A stretch of DNA of 64,000 nucleotides from Natronosalvus rutilus (GCF_024204665.1 NZ_CP100355.1:1965451-2029450); one strand, 5' to 3'; positions 33,204-43,038 are shown, counted from the stretch's first letter. Translations and numbers: made by a program. The notes: generated by a model from the letters alone, not told the origin.

Positions 33204-34244
33204 ATGAGTATCAGAATATCGGTATTGAACCCCGCCGATCGAGAATCGTGGAACGAATACGTCGACCGGTCGCCGCAAGGATCGGTCTTCCATCGGTACG
33301 ACGCGCTCAGAACACAGGCGACGTACTCGGACGCCAGACTGTACCCGCTCGTTGGATACAAGGGCCAGGAACCAATCGGAATCTTTCCCATATTTGAAAG
33401 CCACAAAGGTCCAGTCACGTTCGCCTTCTCCCCACCACACGGGTTACACGTCCCTATTCTCGGGCCCGCATTGCTCAACATGGACCAACTCAAGCAACGC
33501 AAGCGCGAGAAGCGACACAGTCGGTTCATCGACGGGTGTCTCGAGTGGATCGACCGCGAACTCGAGCCCAGGTACACCTCGATTCGAACGTCCTGGCGGT
33601 ACGACGACGTCCGACCGTTCAAGTGGAACGGTTTCGACGTCCACCCGAGTTACACCTACGTCGTCGACCTCGACACCGACGAAGAGACGTTGATCCGTCG
33701 ATTCAGTCGAACGACGCGTCGAACGATCCGAAACCATCTCGACGACGAGTACACCGTGACGGTCGGCGGCGTCGACGAGGCCAGGTGGATCATGGAGCAG
33801 GTGGTCAGCCGATTCGAAGAGCAAGGGAAGACCGCAACAATGTCGCCGTCGTTCGTAGCCGAACTCTACGAACGGCTTCCCGACGGTGTCGTGAACCCGT
33901 ACGTGCTTTCCGTCGACGGAGACCCCGTCACCGGTACGATTCTCCTCGTGGACGGGGAGACGGCTCACCGATGGCAAGGTGGAACGAAGCCCGGGACGTC
34001 TCTTCCAGCGAACGAACTCCTCGAGTGGCGGATGCTCACCGACTCCATGGAACGCGGTGTCAGTGATTACGAACTCGTCGACGCCAACATCCCACGAATT
34101 AACGCATGGAAGTCGAAGTACAATCCGAACGTCCGGACGTACTATACGATGTATCGGTCCGGTCGGGGAATGGCCGCCGCCGTTCAGCTGTATCTCAGGC
34201 TTCGGGATCGAAACGAACTCGTCACGAAACTCGCACCAGGCTGA
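33204..34244 (+). CDS. FemAB/GNAT-like acyl or aminoacyl transferase (first of two)
   Basis: This 346-residue protein begins ISVLNPADRESWNEYVDRSP and has QGSVFHRYDALR, the usual start of the FemAB-like/Acetyltransf_6 family. The C-terminal half has DGDPVTGTILLVDGETAHRW and LLEWRMLTDSMERGVSDYEL, matching the second GNAT lobe. FemX proteins move amino acids from tRNA onto peptidoglycan precursors; archaeal members in sugar clusters may acylate or aminoacylate glycans. It is paired with a related gene at 35940-37040, with a flippase between. Confidence 0.8.
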   Translation: MSIRISVLNPADRESWNEYVDRSPQGSVFHRYDALRTQATYSDARLYPLVGYKGQEPIGIFPIFESHKGPVTFAFSPPHGLHVPILGPALLNMDQLKQRKREKRHSRFIDGCLEWIDRELEPRYTSIRTSWRYDDVRPFKWNGFDVHPSYTYVVDLDTDEETLIRRFSRTTRRTIRNHLDDEYTVTVGGVDEARWIMEQVVSRFEEQGKTATMSPSFVAELYERLPDGVVNPYVLSVDGDPVTGTILLVDGETAHRWQGGTKPGTSLPANELLEWRMLTDSMERGVSDYELVDANIPRINAWKSKYNPNVRTYYTMYRSGRGMAAAVQLYLRLRDRNELVTKLAPG

Positions 34245-34356
34245 GAAAACGGTTCTCGAGTCAGCCGCTCAATTCGAGCCGCAAATAGATTTGAGTCGTT
34301 CGGAAGCCGAACGTAGCCTCCAGCGATCGGATGTACGACGCGTCGGCCTATTCACG

Positions 34357-35883
34357 TCATTCGTGGCGGGTCGGAATCCGCTCGATCAGTTCGAGCAACT
34401 GACGTTCGACCGTTTTCGGCAGCGCAGTCGCGCTAGCAATCTCCTCGAGGTCGTCACTCGTGATCGCACCGGTCATGATTGAGGCGACGGCGAACACGAT
34501 CGCACCGAACGGCGGGACGATCACGAGGGAGAGGATCGACGAGTCGATCGTCCACGAAACGAGAAAGATCGACGTTGCCGATACGATGATCGTGACGAAC
34601 GTAGCCCCCCAGCGGATGCCCGCGAGCGGTCGGTACCCCATCCGTCGAGCGATGGCCGTCTGGAACACGACGAGGCTTCCGTAGCCGATCGACGTCGCGA
34701 TGGCGGCCCCGATCATTCCGTAGCCCGGAATCAACAGCAGGTTCAACAGTACATTGATCAGCGAACTGGCACCAGTCGCGACGAGGAGCGGACGAAGCGA
34801 TCGCCTGGCCTGGTTGATGGCGAGGGACGGTCTCGCGACCGCGAACCCGAGCACCCCCGGAAGCAGCAACAACAGGGGCGTGATCGCCGGTCGAAACGAC
34901 TCACCCAGGTAGAGCGGAACGAAGTCGGCTGCCAGCGCAGCGAGGCCGAGTACCAGCAACGTCGTAAACAGGAACACGTACCGCGTAACGATTTGTGATT
35001 GTTGCTCGATAGCGTCGATGTCCCCACGCTCCCAGAGGTGCGAGACACGCTGTAAGAGCGCGTACTGAACGGCGATCGGTGCGAACCACAGGACTTCGGC
35101 GATCACCAGCGCGCCTTTGTAGTATCCCACGAATTCGTCGGACAACCAGACCTGGAGCAAGAGCACGTCGACGTGGTACAGGGACGTCAAAAAGAGGAAG
35201 AAACCGATCGTGCTCGCGGTGTAGGTGAGAATCTGTCGTTTCGGAAGGTCCACACCGCTTGAGAAGAAGGCCTGGCGAACGGGCAACAGACGGCTGACGA
35301 TTGCCAATCCGAACACGATGGTGAACGCACTGGAGACGATGGATCCGAGCAATACGCCCTCGACGCCGTATCCATGGTAGACGAACGTGATCGCGAACGC
35401 GACGAATAGCGTCTCCTTGACTACTTTTAGCGGTTCCGAGCGAGACTCCAATTGGAGTCCCATGAGCGTCCACAGGACGTGCGTCGCCAGCTGGTTGAAA
35501 ACGAGGTACGCGGCAAGCACGTAGAAGAGTGACGTAAACGCCGGTCCGAACGTGGATGCTGCGAGACCCGTGTACGCCGCCAGAGAGAATAGCGTAGCGG
35601 CGAGGAGCCCGATGAAGAACACCGCTCTGAACACGTACCCGAAGATGGCGGCTTGCCACGCCGCGTCCGACCGCTCGGAGATATACTTTCGAACCGTATC
35701 GCCCGTTCCCGAGACCAGAACGATTCCGACGACGGAATAGACGGATAGGACGAGCGCGTACCGACCGTACTCGACCGGTCCGAGGAGCCGAACGAGAACC
35801 GGTGTGAACCCCACTCCGAGGAGTAAGATGTACGCCTTCGAAACGATGATCGAGACGACCGCGGATGAAAATGAATTGCGCAT
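34357..35883 (-). CDS. oligosaccharide flippase (Wzx/MATE-like)
   Basis: The 508-residue protein has 12-14 hydrophobic helices. It begins SFSSAVVSIIVSKAYILLLG and LVRLLGPVEYGRYALVLSVY, the standard N-terminal motif of the polysaccharide biosynthesis/flippase family, which moves lipid-linked oligosaccharides across the membrane. It is translated in the same direction as the FemAB-like gene upstream (57 nt gap), so the two may be cotranscribed. It converges with the first FemAB gene. Confidence 0.88.
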   Translation of the reverse strand: MRNSFSSAVVSIIVSKAYILLLGVGFTPVLVRLLGPVEYGRYALVLSVYSVVGIVLVSGTGDTVRKYISERSDAAWQAAIFGYVFRAVFFIGLLAATLFSLAAYTGLAASTFGPAFTSLFYVLAAYLVFNQLATHVLWTLMGLQLESRSEPLKVVKETLFVAFAITFVYHGYGVEGVLLGSIVSSAFTIVFGLAIVSRLLPVRQAFFSSGVDLPKRQILTYTASTIGFFLFLTSLYHVDVLLLQVWLSDEFVGYYKGALVIAEVLWFAPIAVQYALLQRVSHLWERGDIDAIEQQSQIVTRYVFLFTTLLVLGLAALAADFVPLYLGESFRPAITPLLLLLPGVLGFAVARPSLAINQARRSLRPLLVATGASSLINVLLNLLLIPGYGMIGAAIATSIGYGSLVVFQTAIARRMGYRPLAGIRWGATFVTIIVSATSIFLVSWTIDSSILSLVIVPPFGAIVFAVASIMTGAITSDDLEEIASATALPKTVERQLLELIERIPTRHE

Positions 35884-35939
35884 GGTTCAGACTGGAGCGT
35901 GCGTTCGTCCCGGTGACCGCGTGCTACTCGGAAGTCTGA

Positions 35940-37040
35940 TCACGAGAAAACCTGACCAACAACTCTCGATTTGATTTCCGCCGTTCTTTCTCGAAGGGTC
36001 TCGGGGGTATCCGGCGTCGAGGACGTAACCCACCGGTGAGCGACACGTCCGCCGTTCAGCGCCGCCAGGGCGACCTGTGGATAGCCCCGTTCCCACGTGA
36101 GGCTGGGGGCCGCGCGGGTAGCGAAGCGTTCCTTGAATCGAAACAGTCCATTTCGAAAGTCGGGCTCCGTTCCGCGGAAGTTGTACGTCTCGTAGCCATT
36201 GTCGATGGCCCACTTGATGGCGTGTTCGTGGATCAACTCCGACGCGTTGTGCTCGAAGTGATCCTCCGTAACGCCCGAACAGAGGTAGTGAAGCATCGAC
36301 CGTTCGTCGTCCAGCACGAACACCATCAGTCCACGTCGCGCTCCATCGATGTGGAGCGAGAATACCTTGATCCGTTCGGGGAAGTTGCGGAGTTCGAGAA
36401 AGAACGCTCGAGTCAATCGAGCGCCGCCGACGCGTTCCGCGACGTCGGTATAATTCGAATGCATCTCACTGAGGACTGCTCTGGTCAGTTCTTCTTCGAC
36501 GACCTCCCCGTCGTGATCGTGTCCTCGCCTGATCGCCCGTCGCCTCGAGCTATCCATCTCCGCGAGGAGGGCGTCCCAGTCGCGCGACGTATCGAGGAGC
36601 ATGTCACAGTTAGTAATTCGCAGGCTGTACCCGTGTTCCAGAAAGCTATCGTGGTATCGAACGTAGGACGAATCGACGTTGCTGATCTGATGGAAGCGAA
36701 CCGGCCCGTCACAGAGGCGGGCCGTCGATTCGAGTATCAGCTCGAGCGCGGTTTCCTCGTCGCCCATGGCGATCGGACCTCCCGAGCCCGGTCTAATACT
36801 GTTGAGGCGTCGAACCGGGATTGACCCAATCGAACCGACGAAGTTTGGAGAAATCGCGATGGGATTGCCCTTCTTTTTGACGAGTAGATGACGTGACTCT
36901 AGCGGTTGGCCCCGTTCGACTGCTCGAAGCCAGCCGTAACGATGGAAGACGCTTCCCAGATCGGCCTGCTCAACGACGTGGTTCCACTGGTTTCGATCGG
37001 CCTGTTCGATACTGTCGAGTCGCGTTACAGTGAGGGACAT
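35940..37040 (-). CDS. FemAB/GNAT-like acyl or aminoacyl transferase (second of two)
   Basis: The 366-residue protein begins LTVTRLDSIEQADRNQWNHV and ADLGSVFHRYGWLRAVERG, the same pattern as the gene at 33204-34244. It has SSRRRAIRRG and, near the end, HYLCSGVTEDHFEHNASELI followed by HEHAIKWAIDNGYETYNFRG, a typical FemAB-like C-terminal lobe. The similarity shows an old duplication rather than a recent one. Transfer of an amino acid or acyl group to a cell-surface glycan is inferred. Confidence 0.8.
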   Translation of the reverse strand: MSLTVTRLDSIEQADRNQWNHVVEQADLGSVFHRYGWLRAVERGQPLESRHLLVKKKGNPIAISPNFVGSIGSIPVRRLNSIRPGSGGPIAMGDEETALELILESTARLCDGPVRFHQISNVDSSYVRYHDSFLEHGYSLRITNCDMLLDTSRDWDALLAEMDSSRRRAIRRGHDHDGEVVEEELTRAVLSEMHSNYTDVAERVGGARLTRAFFLELRNFPERIKVFSLHIDGARRGLMVFVLDDERSMLHYLCSGVTEDHFEHNASELIHEHAIKWAIDNGYETYNFRGTEPDFRNGLFRFKERFATRAAPSLTWERGYPQVALAALNGGRVAHRWVTSSTPDTPETLRERTAEIKSRVVGQVFS

Positions 37041-37571
37041 AGGGCTTCGTTACGGTCGATCAACAGCCCACGGGGAGGCAGAAATAACTTCGTCCGAATC
37101 CTCAGAGTAGTGTGACGTTTTCGACCGTGGCTCGAGGATGAATCGAATCCTGCGACGGCGAAACTCCCATCGGTCCTCTCGAGTCGAACCGAGTAGTACT
37201 CGTCTGCCCCGATATCGTTGGTCCTCGTTTCGATGGTTCCGTTCGCACCTGACCGACGATGTCGATCGCGATTTCGGATCACCGCTATCTGGTTGAGATA
37301 GACGTCTCGGATCGTGTGGAATTCCTGACTACCGAAGAGGTCGGTATACCGTTTCAGATACACTGTGAACGGCATCGATCCGGGTGACAGACGCGCCTCA
37401 CATCTGTTCTGCAGCCAGTACCCGATCACTACATTCAGGTCACGGATCAATGAGCGGGGATACGGCTTACAGACGGTGGGGCGAACGTATTTCAATCGTG
37501 GATTACTCGAGAAACGCCACGAATACGGTCGCTATAGTTTTTACCGCGTTGCTCGTTCGGTCCGTCCACAG
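37041..37571. other. intergenic region, no confident gene
   Basis: A minus-strand frame is open from 37495 to 37025 and overlaps the FemAB-like start by 16 nt, but its third-position GC is about 58%, below real genes here, and no family is recognised. It could be an eroded gene. CTATAGTTTTTA at about 37532-37543 on the plus strand is a good TATA candidate for the small membrane gene starting at 37572. Confidence 0.4.
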
Positions 37572-37841
37572 ATGAGACCGCACCGAATGCGGTTCGTCCT
37601 CGTTCAGTGTTCATGGTTGCTGGGAACGGTACTCGTGCTCTCGGTGACCGGACTCTTCACTTACGGCCTGTTTATTCTGTTCTCCGCACTCGGCGTCGCC
37701 ATCTTGACGAACCTGCTCACTATGTCACACGTGCAGCCGCGATGGGTCGATCGACCACGAATCCTCACCAAGGTCTTGCTGGCGGGCGCCGCAGCGGTGC
37801 TCTGCTACCGTTTCGTCACCCTGTTCGTCCTGTCGCCATAG
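37572..37841 (+). CDS. small three-helix membrane protein
   Basis: This 89-residue protein has three hydrophobic helices (about 6-28, 30-45 and 63-86). The start at ATG 37572 suits the TATA element about 35 nt upstream. It ends CYRFVTLFVLSP. Similar small membrane proteins are common in haloarchaea, but their role is unknown. The second ATG (37587) could also be used. Confidence 0.6.
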   Translation: MRPHRMRFVLVQCSWLLGTVLVLSVTGLFTYGLFILFSALGVAILTNLLTMSHVQPRWVDRPRILTKVLLAGAAAVLCYRFVTLFVLSP

Positions 37842-37979
37842 CCAGTGCTCCGTCACGCGTTAATCGATGAGACGAACGGGACACGAATATCGGTTCGTCT
37901 CACCACTTCAGATTCGACACGACACCAGTTCACCGGTGGCAGCCGGGATATCAGCGACAGCCTTTGTTTCGAACGACGC

Positions 37980-38846
37980 CTACCGATACTCGAGGACCCA
38001 CGTTCCGTCGTTGGATAGCGCGGTGGCCTCGAACGAGATCCGGCGGTCGAGACCCACTGCGAGACCCACTGCGAGGAAGGAGGCGACCGGGTGGTCGAAC
38101 TGATCCAGAGGGCCGAAGACGCTCCCCGAAATAGTGATCGTGACAACTCTTTCGTCCGGTCGCACGGTCGCGTCGGCGTCCGTGACGAACTCGAAACGGC
38201 GTTTGAGTGAATCGGTCAACTGTTCGACCAGTAATTCCGGGGAGGTTGCGACCGGTTCGTCCAGTGCCCGCTCGAACTCCCGGAACAGCGTTGCCCCGGT
38301 CGGCTCGAGGACGAGTCCACGTTCCCCCGAGTCGACGATAGAGAATCCAGCCGCATCTTGGACGCCGCCGTCGACGGCGGCCGGGACGAATAGCCGAGCC
38401 TCGGATTCGACACCGTCCGGGTTCGGCACGTAAATTCGCTCGGTATTCGAACCGAACGTCGCTGTGATCGCCTCGAGGTTGGTCGCACACGTCTTGTACA
38501 CCTCGGCCCCATCTCTGGCCTCGATCGATCGCGTCCCCGTCACTCCGTACGTTAGAACGCTGGCGAACAACCCGATCCCGCCGAGCGAGAAGAGGACTTC
38601 ACGACCCGCCGATACGACGAACCCGGCGGCGAAACAGAACACACCGATGGCGACGAATCCCGCTATCGTGAGTCGCTCGCGTGTCGTTCGAGTGGCGACG
38701 GGGAACTGTACCGTCCGATCACGAACGACGGAGGTTCCGGCACCATTGGCTGGAGCAGTTCCTCCTTCGAAAGCCCGCTTTTCACCGCCCTGATCGAACG
38801 CAGCGGATGACGCATCCGGCGTGCTATCGTACTCTTCCGGGCTCAT
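37980..38846 (-). CDS. uncharacterised haloarchaeal membrane protein
   Basis: The product has 288 residues from ATG 38846; an upstream in-frame start at 38972 is less likely. A polar N-terminus is followed by two adjacent transmembrane helices (about residues 62-80 and 85-105), then a cytosolic or external domain with IEARDGAEVYKTCATNLEAI and ERGLVLEPTGATLFREFERA and LEPTGATLF-like segments. Similar proteins accompany surface-sugar clusters, but I cannot name a family with confidence. It is divergent from the DUF1616 gene. Confidence 0.6.
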   Translation of the reverse strand: MSPEEYDSTPDASSAAFDQGGEKRAFEGGTAPANGAGTSVVRDRTVQFPVATRTTRERLTIAGFVAIGVFCFAAGFVVSAGREVLFSLGGIGLFASVLTYGVTGTRSIEARDGAEVYKTCATNLEAITATFGSNTERIYVPNPDGVESEARLFVPAAVDGGVQDAAGFSIVDSGERGLVLEPTGATLFREFERALDEPVATSPELLVEQLTDSLKRRFEFVTDADATVRPDERVVTITISGSVFGPLDQFDHPVASFLAVGLAVGLDRRISFEATALSNDGTWVLEYR

Positions 38847-39238
38847 GTGGGGGTACTCAAGCGAGACGTCGGTTCGTTCGGATGGGAGGTTTCGTCGACG
38901 CACCACCGTGCCTTCTGAAGCCAGCGAGGGTCGGATAGGCGTCGAGGGCACGAACCAGCTTCGTCCCGCCACCGAGGGACGTGCGAGCGATCGTGGCCGT
39001 CTGTGGGGGTCGTCACAGTGTCTCTTCCCAAACTACCGAGGACCACTGCTTTAAATTGCTGGTCGTCAATCACGGTTTACCTGTCGTTGACGGGTCTAAA
39101 CGGACGATTTCTTGCAGTGAGGCCGCGGCCATATCGCGCATTACGACAGCGTTTGGTGGTCCAACTATCATCGGGCCCAGACAGTCCGGACAACCGTCCA
39201 TCCGATTTTAATCGCGGTTCGTGAAAGACACAGAGAGG
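38847..39238. promoter_or_regulatory. divergent promoter region
   Basis: No gene is seen. On the plus strand TTTTAAT at 39206-39212 is about 30 nt before the ATG at 39239, which implies a leaderless DUF1616 message and argues against an upstream in-frame GTG at 39221. On the minus strand an AATTTAAAG element near 39050 could serve the gene starting at 38846, though it is some 200 nt away. Confidence 0.45.
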
Positions 39239-40255
39239 ATGATCCGCTCCCTCGTCAGACCGCACGTTCGTCGACTACCAGTGGACCTGACGGTAATCCT
39301 CTCTCTGACGGCCCTGACGAACGTCGTCGTGCTGGCCCCGGTGATACGTGAAACGCCCCTTCGCGTTCCGATCGGCCTCGTCTTCATCTTCGTCGCTCCA
39401 GGATACGCGCTGATTGCTCTCGTGTTCCCGGAGCGCGGGCCAGTAGACCGGTTCGACGATGCCAGTGGCAAAGTTCAGTCACCGACGACCATTCTTGAAC
39501 GCCCCCGGTCGTGGTGGGGAACGATCGACGGCCCGGAACGCATCGCGTTTTCAATCGCTTCGAGTGCCATTATCGTTCCGGTGATCGGTTTCATCCTGAT
39601 CACTGCGCAGGGGACGTTCCGATTTGGACCGACGTTCGTCGCCGTCTCGGCCGTTACCGTCGCCCTCACGGTCGGTGCAATCTGGAGACGCCTGGCACTC
39701 CCGCCGGACGATCGGTTTCGAGTTCCATATGGCGAGTGGACGGGCACCCTTCGTGCGGCGGTGTTCGATCCCGACTCTCGGGGTTCAGCGATCTTGAACG
39801 TCGCACTGGTCTGTACGATATTGCTCGTGATCGCGAGCGTTGGATACGCCGCCACGGCACTCCCACAGGACGACGAGTACTCCACGATTTACGTTCTCTC
39901 CGAGGACGATGCGGATTCGGTACTCGAGATCCCGCCAGGAGAGAGCCAGGAAGTCGTCGTGGGGGTCGACAACCACGAACGACGTACGACGACGTACACG
40001 GTCGTCGTCGTCGAACAGGAGATGGACGTCTCGGAAAACGAAACCCGTGTCGTGGACCAGCGAGAACTCGAGCGGTTCGAGATGACGACCGATCACGGCG
40101 AGACGTGGCGTCTCGCTCACGACGTCGAGCCGACCACGAACGGCGAGGTGCGCATCGTCTGGTTGCTGTACGTCGACGGCGACGCTCCTGCGGAGCCGTC
40201 GATCGAGTCCGCACCATACCGGGTGCACCTGTGGGTCGAGGAAGGCGATTCGTGA
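39239..40255 (+). CDS. DUF1616 membrane protein
   Basis: The product has 338 residues. Four hydrophobic helices lie in the first 200 residues, with LTVILSLTALTNVVVLAPVI and VPIGLVFIFVAPGYALIALV followed by FPERGPVDR, the opening of the DUF1616 family. The C-terminal part is an external beta-rich domain (PPGESQEVVVGVDNHERRTT, VRIVWLLYVDGD). DUF1616 proteins are frequent in archaeal glycosylation or exopolysaccharide clusters; the function is unknown. Confidence 0.85.
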   Translation: MIRSLVRPHVRRLPVDLTVILSLTALTNVVVLAPVIRETPLRVPIGLVFIFVAPGYALIALVFPERGPVDRFDDASGKVQSPTTILERPRSWWGTIDGPERIAFSIASSAIIVPVIGFILITAQGTFRFGPTFVAVSAVTVALTVGAIWRRLALPPDDRFRVPYGEWTGTLRAAVFDPDSRGSAILNVALVCTILLVIASVGYAATALPQDDEYSTIYVLSEDDADSVLEIPPGESQEVVVGVDNHERRTTTYTVVVVEQEMDVSENETRVVDQRELERFEMTTDHGETWRLAHDVEPTTNGEVRIVWLLYVDGDAPAEPSIESAPYRVHLWVEEGDS

Positions 40256-40342
40256 GTATTCGTGATGGAGAAACGGCGAACCCGTTGCCCACTTCGACTC
40301 CTCTCTACCTGCTTTGGCTCCTTCCTACCCCACTTCAACTCC

Positions 40343-41545
40343 CTACCCGATCCTGTTCTGGAGAACCCGTCGGAGTTCGCGCGAGAACGGAACGGGATCG
40401 TCGAGTCGAAAGACGTCGAAGTGAGGCGTCCGGACGCACGACTCGAGAATGTCTCGTGCCATAGCCAGGACCGGGGGTCGGTCGACGAGTATCGGCTTGT
40501 CTCGTCGAAGACTGAGCAGGTAGTGTGCTTCGCCGTAGAGGTAGTGACTCCTGACGCCACGTTCGTACCTCGTGTCGATCGACGAGCCACGGCCGAGCGC
40601 CTGCTGCCAGTAGTACGCCGGGAAGTCGGCGCCCGCCCGGACCGCACAGGGGAGCGATTGCCAGAACCGGGGGTTGATCTCGAGCAGTTTGTACTCGCCG
40701 GTGGTGACGTCTTTGGCGTACTCGATGCACGCGATACCGTGCCAGTCGAGGCTATCCAGTAGCGTCCGGCCGACCGCCTCCAGTTCTGGATCGTGTATGG
40801 ATTCCCGATAGACGCCGCCACCGCCGGTGTAGGACGTCCCGCGGATCTGTCGGTGCTGGAACGTCGCAACCGCCTCGCCCTGGTCGTACAGCGCGCCGAA
40901 CACGTACTGGTCGTCGTGTTGAATGTACTCCTGGACGATCGGTTCGTGTCGCATACCGGAGCGAATCGTCGCTTTGTCGGGTTCGTCTCCGGGTTTGACG
41001 TAGACGACGTCCTTTTCGACCGCGGACGTATCCGAGGCGAGCGACGGAGTGAGTTCCGCGGTGAGAAGATTGTACCTGGATTTGATGACGAACGCGTCGT
41101 CCCACCGGTCGACCTCGTCAAGACATCGCGTTTCGGGAACCGGAACGCCGGCCTCGCGAGCGGCGTCGAAGAGTTTCGTCCGGTCGTTGACGACTTCGAG
41201 CGCCTCGGTCGGCGGTGCGATCACTGACGCGTATCGTTCGAACTCGTCTCGGTAGGTCGCGAACACGTACGGATCGGCCGGGCGGAGCGGGAGGATCGTT
41301 CGGACGTCCGGTCGAGCGGCGATTCCCTTCAGTGCGTCTTTGTACGCGACGAGGTCGTCGTCGGGGGAACAGATCTGGATCTGTTCGTCACAGAATCGCG
41401 ATCCGCCAGCGGGAACGTCTTCGTGTTCCGAGGCGACGACCGTGTGGACCCCGCGGTCGGCGAGCGAGCGAACGCACGTGTAGCAGGCGGGGTTGAATTT
41501 CGCGGGGAGCAGGACCGCTCCCCGGCCGGACGCGTCGGTGACCAT
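40343..41545 (-). CDS. ATP-grasp carboxylate-amine ligase-type protein (second of two)
   Basis: The product has 400 residues. N-terminal part: RGAVLLPAKFNPACYTCVRS, then the ATP-binding segment DAFVIKSRYNLLTAEL and the metal-binding LLEINPRFWQSLPCAVRAGA. It shares the overall plan and the E-[IV]-NP-[RK]-FW motif with the ligase at 27979-29214, so the two are paralogues. The family forms amide or related bonds with ATP. The reaction here is unknown. Confidence 0.82.
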   Translation of the reverse strand: MVTDASGRGAVLLPAKFNPACYTCVRSLADRGVHTVVASEHEDVPAGGSRFCDEQIQICSPDDDLVAYKDALKGIAARPDVRTILPLRPADPYVFATYRDEFERYASVIAPPTEALEVVNDRTKLFDAAREAGVPVPETRCLDEVDRWDDAFVIKSRYNLLTAELTPSLASDTSAVEKDVVYVKPGDEPDKATIRSGMRHEPIVQEYIQHDDQYVFGALYDQGEAVATFQHRQIRGTSYTGGGGVYRESIHDPELEAVGRTLLDSLDWHGIACIEYAKDVTTGEYKLLEINPRFWQSLPCAVRAGADFPAYYWQQALGRGSSIDTRYERGVRSHYLYGEAHYLLSLRRDKPILVDRPPVLAMARDILESCVRTPHFDVFRLDDPVPFSRELRRVLQNRIG

Positions 41546-41863
41546 TGGGACGAGCGAGAGGGTGCAACGGTATTAACGGCGACAACTGTTCGTCTACGTA
41601 ATTACGTGTTTCTGTCGTCTCTCGCGAGCGCGTGGTCGGACGTCGATTTCGTCCTAGTGGAGAATAAAGAGGTGCCGTCGACGCGTCCGGTAGACGGTCC
41701 CACGTCACCGCGGGAGGTGGCGGACCACCGCTCTCGTTTCGCCGCGGGGACGTGACGAGTCACCTCCCCCGCTTCGCTGCGAGGTCGTGACTGACCATCT
41801 CGAGCGAGGGCGGCATTCCAAATGCCCTATATTTTTACCCCCTCGCTGGCATCTACAGCGTAG
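41546..41863 (+). promoter_or_regulatory. promoter region of the GT4 gene
   Basis: No gene is seen in these 318 bp. CTATATTTTTA at 41827-41837 is a strong TATA box about 30 nt before the ATG at 41864, giving a nearly leaderless message. Confidence 0.55.
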
Positions 41864-42946
41864 ATGCGAATCGCGTTCGTCTCCTTCGAAACCGCCCACC
41901 ACCGAGAGACGGAGACGAACGAACGGTTCCGGACCGTTCTCGAACTCCTCACCGACCGCGGCCACGACATCCACGTCTGCTGTGCCCAGTTCTGGCCAGG
42001 CGAGGCGTCTACGCTCGAGCGAGACGAGATCACCTACCACGGCGTCTCGACCGGCCTCGAGGCACGCCAATCGTTCCTGCTTCGCCTCCCGTTCGTCCTC
42101 CGATCGATCGGCCCGGACGTGATTCACGCGAGCGCCGATCCCACGGGCCAGGTGCGAGCGGCCAACTGGGGGGCGACGCTGGCTCGAGCCCCGCTGGTCC
42201 TCGAATGGTACGGTGCGGGGATCGGCGTCGACGGCGCCGTCGGCATCCCGGACGACCGCGGCCATCGCTACGCGGCCAGGAACGCGGACCACATCGTCAC
42301 ACCGTCGCGGATGGTCCGGACCTGGGTCAGAGAGCGGGGCGCGTCGGGCGACCGGGTCGACGTCGTCCCGAACCCGATCGACGTCGAGCGGATCGAGGCG
42401 ACGCCGCCGGGCGACTGGGTCGACGTGGTCTACGCCCGGCGGCTCGACGAGGGGGCGAACCTCGAGAGCCTGCTCCTGGGGCTCGCGGAACTCCGGGACC
42501 GCAACTGGCACACGCTCGTCCTCGGGGACGGCCCGCAGCGAGGGATGTACGAGCAACTCGCGCGGGACCTGCGGATCGACGACCGGGTGACCTTCGCCGG
42601 GGAGACGAGTCGGGACGAGCGCATCGCGGCCTACCGGAGCGCACACGTCTTCGCCCAGACCGCCACCGAGTGCGTCTTCCCGACCGAGTTCGCCTGGGCG
42701 CTCGGTGCGGGCTGTGTCGGCATCGTTGAGTACCACGCCGACTCCGCGGCCCACGAACTCGTCGAGGGCTGGGAACGGGGCTTCCGGACCACGAGTGAGC
42801 AGGAACTCGCCGACGCCATCCTCGAGGCTGGCGACCTCGAGCACCGGACCTACGACGAGTCGTTCGCGGACCTGGATCGAGAGGCGGTGCTGGAGACGTA
42901 TCTCGAGACCTATCGGGAGCTCCAGGACGCACGCGGCCTGCTCTAG
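41864..42946 (+). CDS. family 4 glycosyltransferase
   Basis: This is a 360-residue GT-B enzyme. N-terminal: MRIAFVSFETAHHRETETNE. C-terminal donor-binding part: DVVPNPIDVERIEATPPGDW, AYRSAHVFAQTATECVFPTE and FAWALGAGCVGIVEYHADSA, with the family's E-x7-E-type region. It would add a sugar to a growing glycan in the cytosol. It is the rightmost clear member of the glycan locus, followed by a sensor kinase. Confidence 0.87.
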   Translation: MRIAFVSFETAHHRETETNERFRTVLELLTDRGHDIHVCCAQFWPGEASTLERDEITYHGVSTGLEARQSFLLRLPFVLRSIGPDVIHASADPTGQVRAANWGATLARAPLVLEWYGAGIGVDGAVGIPDDRGHRYAARNADHIVTPSRMVRTWVRERGASGDRVDVVPNPIDVERIEATPPGDWVDVVYARRLDEGANLESLLLGLAELRDRNWHTLVLGDGPQRGMYEQLARDLRIDDRVTFAGETSRDERIAAYRSAHVFAQTATECVFPTEFAWALGAGCVGIVEYHADSAAHELVEGWERGFRTTSEQELADAILEAGDLEHRTYDESFADLDREAVLETYLETYRELQDARGLL

Positions 42947-42957
42947 TTGGGTAGTGA

Positions 42958-43018
42958 GATCGTCTGCCGGGGTCCCATCCAACCCAGTGGTGATCGTCTG
43001 CCGAGGCTCTTATCCAAC
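42958..43018. repeat. imperfect direct repeat upstream of histidine kinase
   Basis: GATCGTCTGCCGGGGTCCCA plus TCCAAC (42958-42983) is repeated as GATCGTCTGCCGAGGCTCTT plus ATCCAAC (42992-43018), period 34 with one indel. The second copy contains CTCTTATCC, a possible TATA box about 27 nt before the ATG at 43039. The layout suits a regulator-binding site overlapping the promoter. Confidence 0.5.
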
Positions 43019-43038
43019 TCGATGCCCTGTAGCCGATA

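Noticed and set aside
37025-37495. 156-residue minus-strand frame before the FemAB gene
   Set aside because: Third-position GC is too low for this genome and no family is seen; kept only as a note in the gap entry.
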